Source: Propionibacteriaceae bacterium (GTDB lineage Bacteria; Actinomycetota; Actinomycetes; Propionibacteriales; Propionibacteriaceae). Taken from it: a DNA stretch of 8,750 bases. Below, in pieces: positions 5,490-8,750 of the stretch. Location of the stretch: positions 1 through 8,750 of the forward strand of contig JAGQUI010000094.1 in assembly GCA_020438595.1 (NCBI GenBank), in the 5' to 3' direction. How positions within the stretch are numbered: position 1 is the first letter of the stretch; the number at the start of each line of letters is the position of its first letter. The notes below the pieces were generated by a model. It ran no database searches and was not told the origin of the DNA. It saw only the letters and a program-made list of their open reading frames with translations. The translations under genes and the position numbers were made by a program.

Positions 5490-7160
5490 TTAGACGCGGG
5501 CCCAGGTGCGGTATCCGCCGTCCAGATTGCGCACGTGGCGACCGTGCTGGGCCAGGGTTCGTGCAGCCAGGTAGCCGCGCAGGCCCACCTGGCAGTGCAC
5601 GATCACGTCGTCCGCGACCTCGTCGAGCCGGGAGCGCAGGTCGTCCACCGGGATGTTGACCGCGCCGTCCACGGTGCCGCGTGCGTACTCCGATGGAGTA
5701 CGCACGTCGATCAGCTGGATGCCCCTGGCGACCTCGTCGGCCACCTCGTGCCACTGGATGGTCTCGGTGAGGCCGTCGCGCAGGTTCTCCGCGATGTAGC
5801 CCAGCATGTTCACCGGGTCCTTCGCCGAGCCGAACTGCGGCGCGTAGCTGAGTTCGAGGTCGACCAGTTCGGACGCCGTGATGCCGCCCCGCATCGCGGT
5901 GGCGATCACGTCGATGCGCTTGTCCACGCCGACGCCGCCGACGCCCTGGGCGCCGAGGATGGCATCGCTGTCCGCGTCCACCACGAGCTTCAGCGCCATG
6001 CCCTGCGCGCCGGGGTAGTACCCGGCGTGGTTGGCCGGGTGGGTGTGGATCACGCGGATCTTCCGCCCCGCGGCGAGGGCGCGCTTCTCCGTCCAGCCGG
6101 TCGCGCCGGCGATCTGCCCGAACGCGCCGACGATGGCGGTGCCGAGCACGGGGGCGGCGGCGACCGGGCGTCCGGCGATCACGTCGGCGACCAGCCGGCC
6201 GTGCCGGTTGGCCGGTCCGGCGAGCGGCACCAGGGCCTGGCCGCCGGTGAGCGCGTCCCGCTTCACCACGGCGTCGCCCACCGCATACACGGACGGGTCG
6301 GAGGTGCGCTGGTGCTCGTCGACGAGGATGCCGCCGCGTTCGCCCAGTTCGAGGCCGGCGGCCTCGGCCAGCCCGGTCTCGGGGCGGACGCCGATCGCGG
6401 CGATCACGAGGCTCGCCGACAGGCTCTGCCCGGTGGAGAGGGTGACCGTGTCGGCCTCCACCGACGTCACCGACGCGCCGGTGAGTACGGCGACACCGTG
6501 CTTGACGAGGTTCTTCTCGACCAGGGCGGCCATCTCCACGTCCAGCGGCGCCATGATCTGGTCTGCGAGCTCCACGATGGTGGTCTTCAGGCCGCGGTCG
6601 GTGAGGTTCTCGGCGAGTTCGACACCGATGAAGCCGCCGCCCATGATCACCGCGGTGGGCGTGGTGTCGGCGATGTCCTCGTCGACCTCGGCGCGGATCC
6701 GCTCCCGCTCGGCCCTGGCGAGGACCTCGTCGACGATCGCCGCCATCTTGTCGGTGTCGGGGATGTTGCGCAGCACGAGCGCGCGCTCGACGCCGGGGAT
6801 CGGCGGCACGAACGGGGCGGCGCCCGGGGCGAGCACGAGGCTGTCGTAGCTCTCGGTGTACTCGACGCCGGTGCTGAGGTTGCGGACGCTGACGGTCTTC
6901 GCCGCGCGGTCGATCGAGGTCACCTCGGACTCGACGCGCACGTCGATGCCGAAGCGCGACTTCAGGCTCTCGGGAGTCTGCAGCAGCAGTGCGGTGCGCT
7001 GGGAGATCACCCCGCCCACGTAGTAGGGCAGGCCACAGTTCGCGAAGGAGACGTGGCCGGACCTCTCCAGCACCACGATCTCGGCCTTCTCGTCCAGCCT
7101 GCGCAACCTCGTCGCGGCCGACATACCGCCCGCGACACCACCAACAATCACCGTCTTCAT
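5490..7160 (-). CDS. CoA-disulfide reductase fused to a C-terminal rhodanese domain
   Basis: A flavin-dependent pyridine nucleotide-disulfide oxidoreductase of the CoADR-RHD type, predicted to reduce CoA disulfide, CoA persulfide or polysulfide in the cytoplasm. The product is 556 residues. The FAD dinucleotide motif GGVAGG is at 7-12. The single redox-active Cys42 lies in SFANCGLPYY, the CoADR signature. The NAD(P)H motif GGGFIG is at 174-179, the second FAD motif YAVGDAV at 292-298, and AGYYPGAQG around 379-387 matches the conserved Tyr region. Residues about 463-556 form a rhodanese domain with active-site loop CQVGLRGY (Cys523). A charged insert at about 147-168 precedes the NAD domain. 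I chose ATG 7158-7160 because the FAD fold begins there; upstream codons overlap the promoter. A TATGGT box 7 nt before the ATG suggests a leaderless mRNA. The palindrome at 7171-7186 implies persulfide-responsive control. Confidence 0.9.
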   Translation of the reverse strand: MKTVIVGGVAGGMSAATRLRRLDEKAEIVVLERSGHVSFANCGLPYYVGGVISQRTALLLQTPESLKSRFGIDVRVESEVTSIDRAAKTVSVRNLSTGVEYTESYDSLVLAPGAAPFVPPIPGVERALVLRNIPDTDKMAAIVDEVLARAERERIRAEVDEDIADTTPTAVIMGGGFIGVELAENLTDRGLKTTIVELADQIMAPLDVEMAALVEKNLVKHGVAVLTGASVTSVEADTVTLSTGQSLSASLVIAAIGVRPETGLAEAAGLELGERGGILVDEHQRTSDPSVYAVGDAVVKRDALTGGQALVPLAGPANRHGRLVADVIAGRPVAAAPVLGTAIVGAFGQIAGATGWTEKRALAAGRKIRVIHTHPANHAGYYPGAQGMALKLVVDADSDAILGAQGVGGVGVDKRIDVIATAMRGGITASELVDLELSYAPQFGSAKDPVNMLGYIAENLRDGLTETIQWHEVADEVARGIQLIDVRTPSEYARGTVDGAVNIPVDDLRSRLDEVADDVIVHCQVGLRGYLAARTLAQHGRHVRNLDGGYRTWARV

Positions 7161-7167
7161 GCTTGGC

Positions 7168-7197
7168 ACCATACCCCCCGGGGTATACGTCTGGGAA
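7168..7197 (-). promoter_or_regulatory. promoter of the CoA-disulfide reductase gene
   Basis: On the minus strand TTCCCA (7192-7197) and TATGGT (7168-7173) are 18 bp apart and fit -35 and TAnnnT -10 boxes. The -10 lies only 7 nt before the start codon, so transcription would start at or next to the ATG. The operator-like palindrome fills the spacer and overlaps the -10. Confidence 0.45.
7171..7186. promoter_or_regulatory. CsoR/CstR-type operator
   Basis: ATACCCC and GGGGTAT form perfect 7-bp arms around a 2-bp C/G spacer. This matches the A/T-tract plus C-run/G-run architecture of operators bound by CsoR-family repressors, including persulfide-sensing CstR, which control rhodanese and sulfide-detoxification genes. 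It sits inside the promoter of a reductase-rhodanese gene, which supports CstR-like control over copper or nickel control. No csoR-family gene is in the window. Confidence 0.6.
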
Positions 7198-7275
7198 ATC
7201 GGGAACGGCACCAGCCAACCACCGGGACACACCCCCGCGGGCGGATTCCGCAGAAGCCATCGGCGATCTTCGGGC

Positions 7276-7343
7276 TCCTGGACCCCCGACGGCGCTACGC
7301 CGCGGCCGCAGCGCTACGCGGCGCCGCGCAGTGTCCTGGACCC
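7276..7343. repeat. GC-only repeat cluster after the acyl-CoA synthetase gene, possible terminator
   Basis: TCCTGGACCC occurs twice (7276-7285 and 7334-7343) and brackets two copies of GCGCTACGC 19 bp apart (7292-7300 and 7311-7319), each followed by a G/C-only tract. Local dyads are CGGCG-CTA-CGCCG (7290-7302) and the 12-bp palindrome CGCGGCGCCGCG (7317-7328). It lies 23 bp after the acyl-CoA synthetase stop and could end that transcript, although no U-tract follows. I see no gene in 7161-7365. Confidence 0.4.
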
Positions 7344-7365
7344 GCGGGTGCGCCGGCGGGCGCGG

Positions 7366-8750
7366 TCACTTCTTCGACTTGCCCGCGCGGGCGTACATCT
7401 CCTCGACGATCTGGGCGAAGCGGCGCTCGACCTCCTTGCGCTTCACCTTGAGGGTCGGGGTGAGCAGGCCGTTCTCCTGGGTGAACTCCTCCACGAGCAG
7501 GCGCAGGTCGCGGATCTGCTCGTGCGCCGCCAGCTTCGCGGTCAGCTCGCCGGCGCGGCGGCGCAGTTCCTCGATGATCGCCGGGTTCGACAGCAGTTCG
7601 TCCCGGTGCGCCCAGGTCAGCTGCAGCTGGCGTCCGATGTCCTCCAGGTGGGGCAGCGACGGGGCGACCAGCAGGGTCAGGTAGGGCCGGTTGTCGCCGA
7701 GCAGCAGGGTGTACTCGAACAGGGGGTCGGCCGCCAGCAGCGCCTCGATCGGGGACGGGGCCACGTTCTTGCCGTTGCTGGTGACGATCAGGTCCTTGAT
7801 CCGGTCGGTGATGTAGACGAAGCCGTCGTCGTCCACGTGGCCGATGTCGCCGGTGTGCAGCCACCCGTCGACCAGGACGGCCGCGGTGTCGTCCGGCTTG
7901 TTCCAGTAGCCGAGCATCAGGTTCGGGCCGCGGTAGCAGATCTCGCCCTCGTCGGTGGTCCGCAGCTCGCCGCCGTCCACCACGCGCCCGACGGTGCCGA
8001 ACCGGTAGCCGGACGGGGAGGGGAAGGTCACCAGCGGCGAGGTCTCGGTGAGCCCGTAGCCGGAGTGCAGCAGCAGCCCGCAGGCGAAGAAGAACTCCTG
8101 GATCTCGGCCCGCAGCGGCGCGCCGCCGCACGCCAGCACCTTCTTGCGCCCACCCATCGCGTCGCGGATGCTGCTCAGCACGAGCTTGTCGGCGAGCTTG
8201 AACCGCACGATCAGCGACTTGCTGCGCGGACGGTCCTCCGCGACGGCGGTGTGGAACTCGGTACCGACCCGCAGCGCCCAGGCCATCAGCTTCTGCTTCA
8301 CCGGGGAGTCCGCGACCTTGTCGGCGGCGGCGGTGTGGACCTTCTCGTACAGCCGCGGCACGCTGACCAGCAGGTTGGGCCGCGCCCGCACCATCATCTC
8401 GGCGACCGTCCGCGGATCGGGCACGTAGGTGTTCATGGCGCCGTTGCCGAGCACGACGTAGGTCCAGGCGCGTTCGAGCGCGTGGCTGAGCGGCAGGAAG
8501 CACAGCGAGGAGTCGGTGTCGGTGATCGTGAAGTACTGGTTGAGCACGTCCACCTGGTAGGTGAAGCCGCGGTGGGTGAGCATCACGCCCTTCGGCTCGC
8601 CCGTGGTGCCGGAGGTTTAGATGATCGTGGCGAGGTCGGCGGCGGACGCCGCGGCGAGCCGCTCGTCGACCGTGGCGACCGCGCCACCCGCGGAGAGCTC
8701 GCCCGCCAGGCTCGTGGCGTCCGCTTCGGTGTCCGGCTCGTCGAACGCCA
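7366..8750 (-). pseudogene. long-chain acyl-CoA synthetase (FadD15-like), interrupted by an in-frame stop; 5' end off the right edge
   Basis: An AMP-forming long-chain fatty acid:CoA ligase of the ANL superfamily. The frame is open from 8748 to 7366 except for one TAA at 8617-8619. That codon sits where the phosphate-binding motif has Tyr: upstream residues read DLATII, then stop, then TSGTTGEPKGVMLTH. Past the stop the protein is intact for about 400 residues, with LPLSHALER, the YGLTETSP adenylation motif, LHTGDIGH, the hinge YITDRIKDLIV and the GKNVAPSPIE region, ending in a basic GKSKK. Codon use and similarity are even on both sides, so one base change (TAC to TAA, say) explains the stop. 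A restart at GTG 8584-8586 or ATG 8581-8583 would lack the first half of the P-loop and the N-terminus and should be inactive. A sequencing error is the main alternative. Confidence 0.8.

Noticed and set aside
5452..7451. Long open frames on both strands over the reductase gene
   Set aside because: The reductase-rhodanese frame has all the family motifs; the others are Arg-rich or Val/His/Asp-rich shadows of it.
8617..8619. Recoding or readthrough of the TAA in the acyl-CoA synthetase
   Set aside because: No recoding signal is seen, and UAA is not the codon used for selenocysteine or pyrrolysine; mutation or sequence error is simpler.

Overview
The window comes from a high-GC Gram-positive actinobacterium. 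The evidence is strongly G/C-biased third codon positions, the gene order rpsF-ssb-rpsR-rplI, an SSB with a Gly/Ser-rich linker, several GTG starts and actinobacterial protein families (an ARB-07466-like secreted hydrolase, an HTH-nSTAND1 protein, a FadD15-like acyl-CoA synthetase). Propionibacteriales would fit, but the sequence alone does not fix the genus. No tRNA, rRNA, CRISPR array, transposase or prophage gene is visible.

Layout. (1) 1-1533, minus strand: rpsF, ssb, rpsR and the start of rplI, a classic translation/replication operon whose 3' end leaves the window at base 1. Its leader holds a strong hairpin just upstream of the rpsF Shine-Dalgarno sequence, and a second hairpin sits between rpsF and ssb. 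(2) 1534-1741: a divergent promoter region. (3) 1742-3250, plus strand: a secreted M15-like (ARB-07466-type) putative cell-wall hydrolase with three Ig-like repeats. (4) 3251-3330: a very long inverted repeat (25 bp perfect, about 33 bp with one mismatch) that fills the gap between two convergent genes. (5) 3333-5218, minus strand: a small stand-alone HTH protein followed by an HTH-nSTAND1 ATPase with a C-terminal membrane anchor. The small protein is a paralogue of the HTH domain of its larger neighbour. (6) 5490-7160, minus strand: a CoA-disulfide reductase fused to a rhodanese domain. Its promoter carries a CsoR/CstR-type palindrome, which points to persulfide or sulfide control. (7) 7366-8750, minus strand: a long-chain acyl-CoA synthetase that continues past the right edge and is broken by one in-frame TAA at the conserved Tyr of its phosphate-binding motif.

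How the genes work together. The ribosomal/SSB operon is core housekeeping. The reductase-rhodanese is a self-contained low-molecular-weight persulfide or disulfide module. The HTH pair is the best candidate for an under-described system: a signal-transduction NTPase at the membrane encoded beside a free copy of its own HTH domain, with no obvious effector. The acyl-CoA synthetase is either a recent pseudogene or carries a base-call error.
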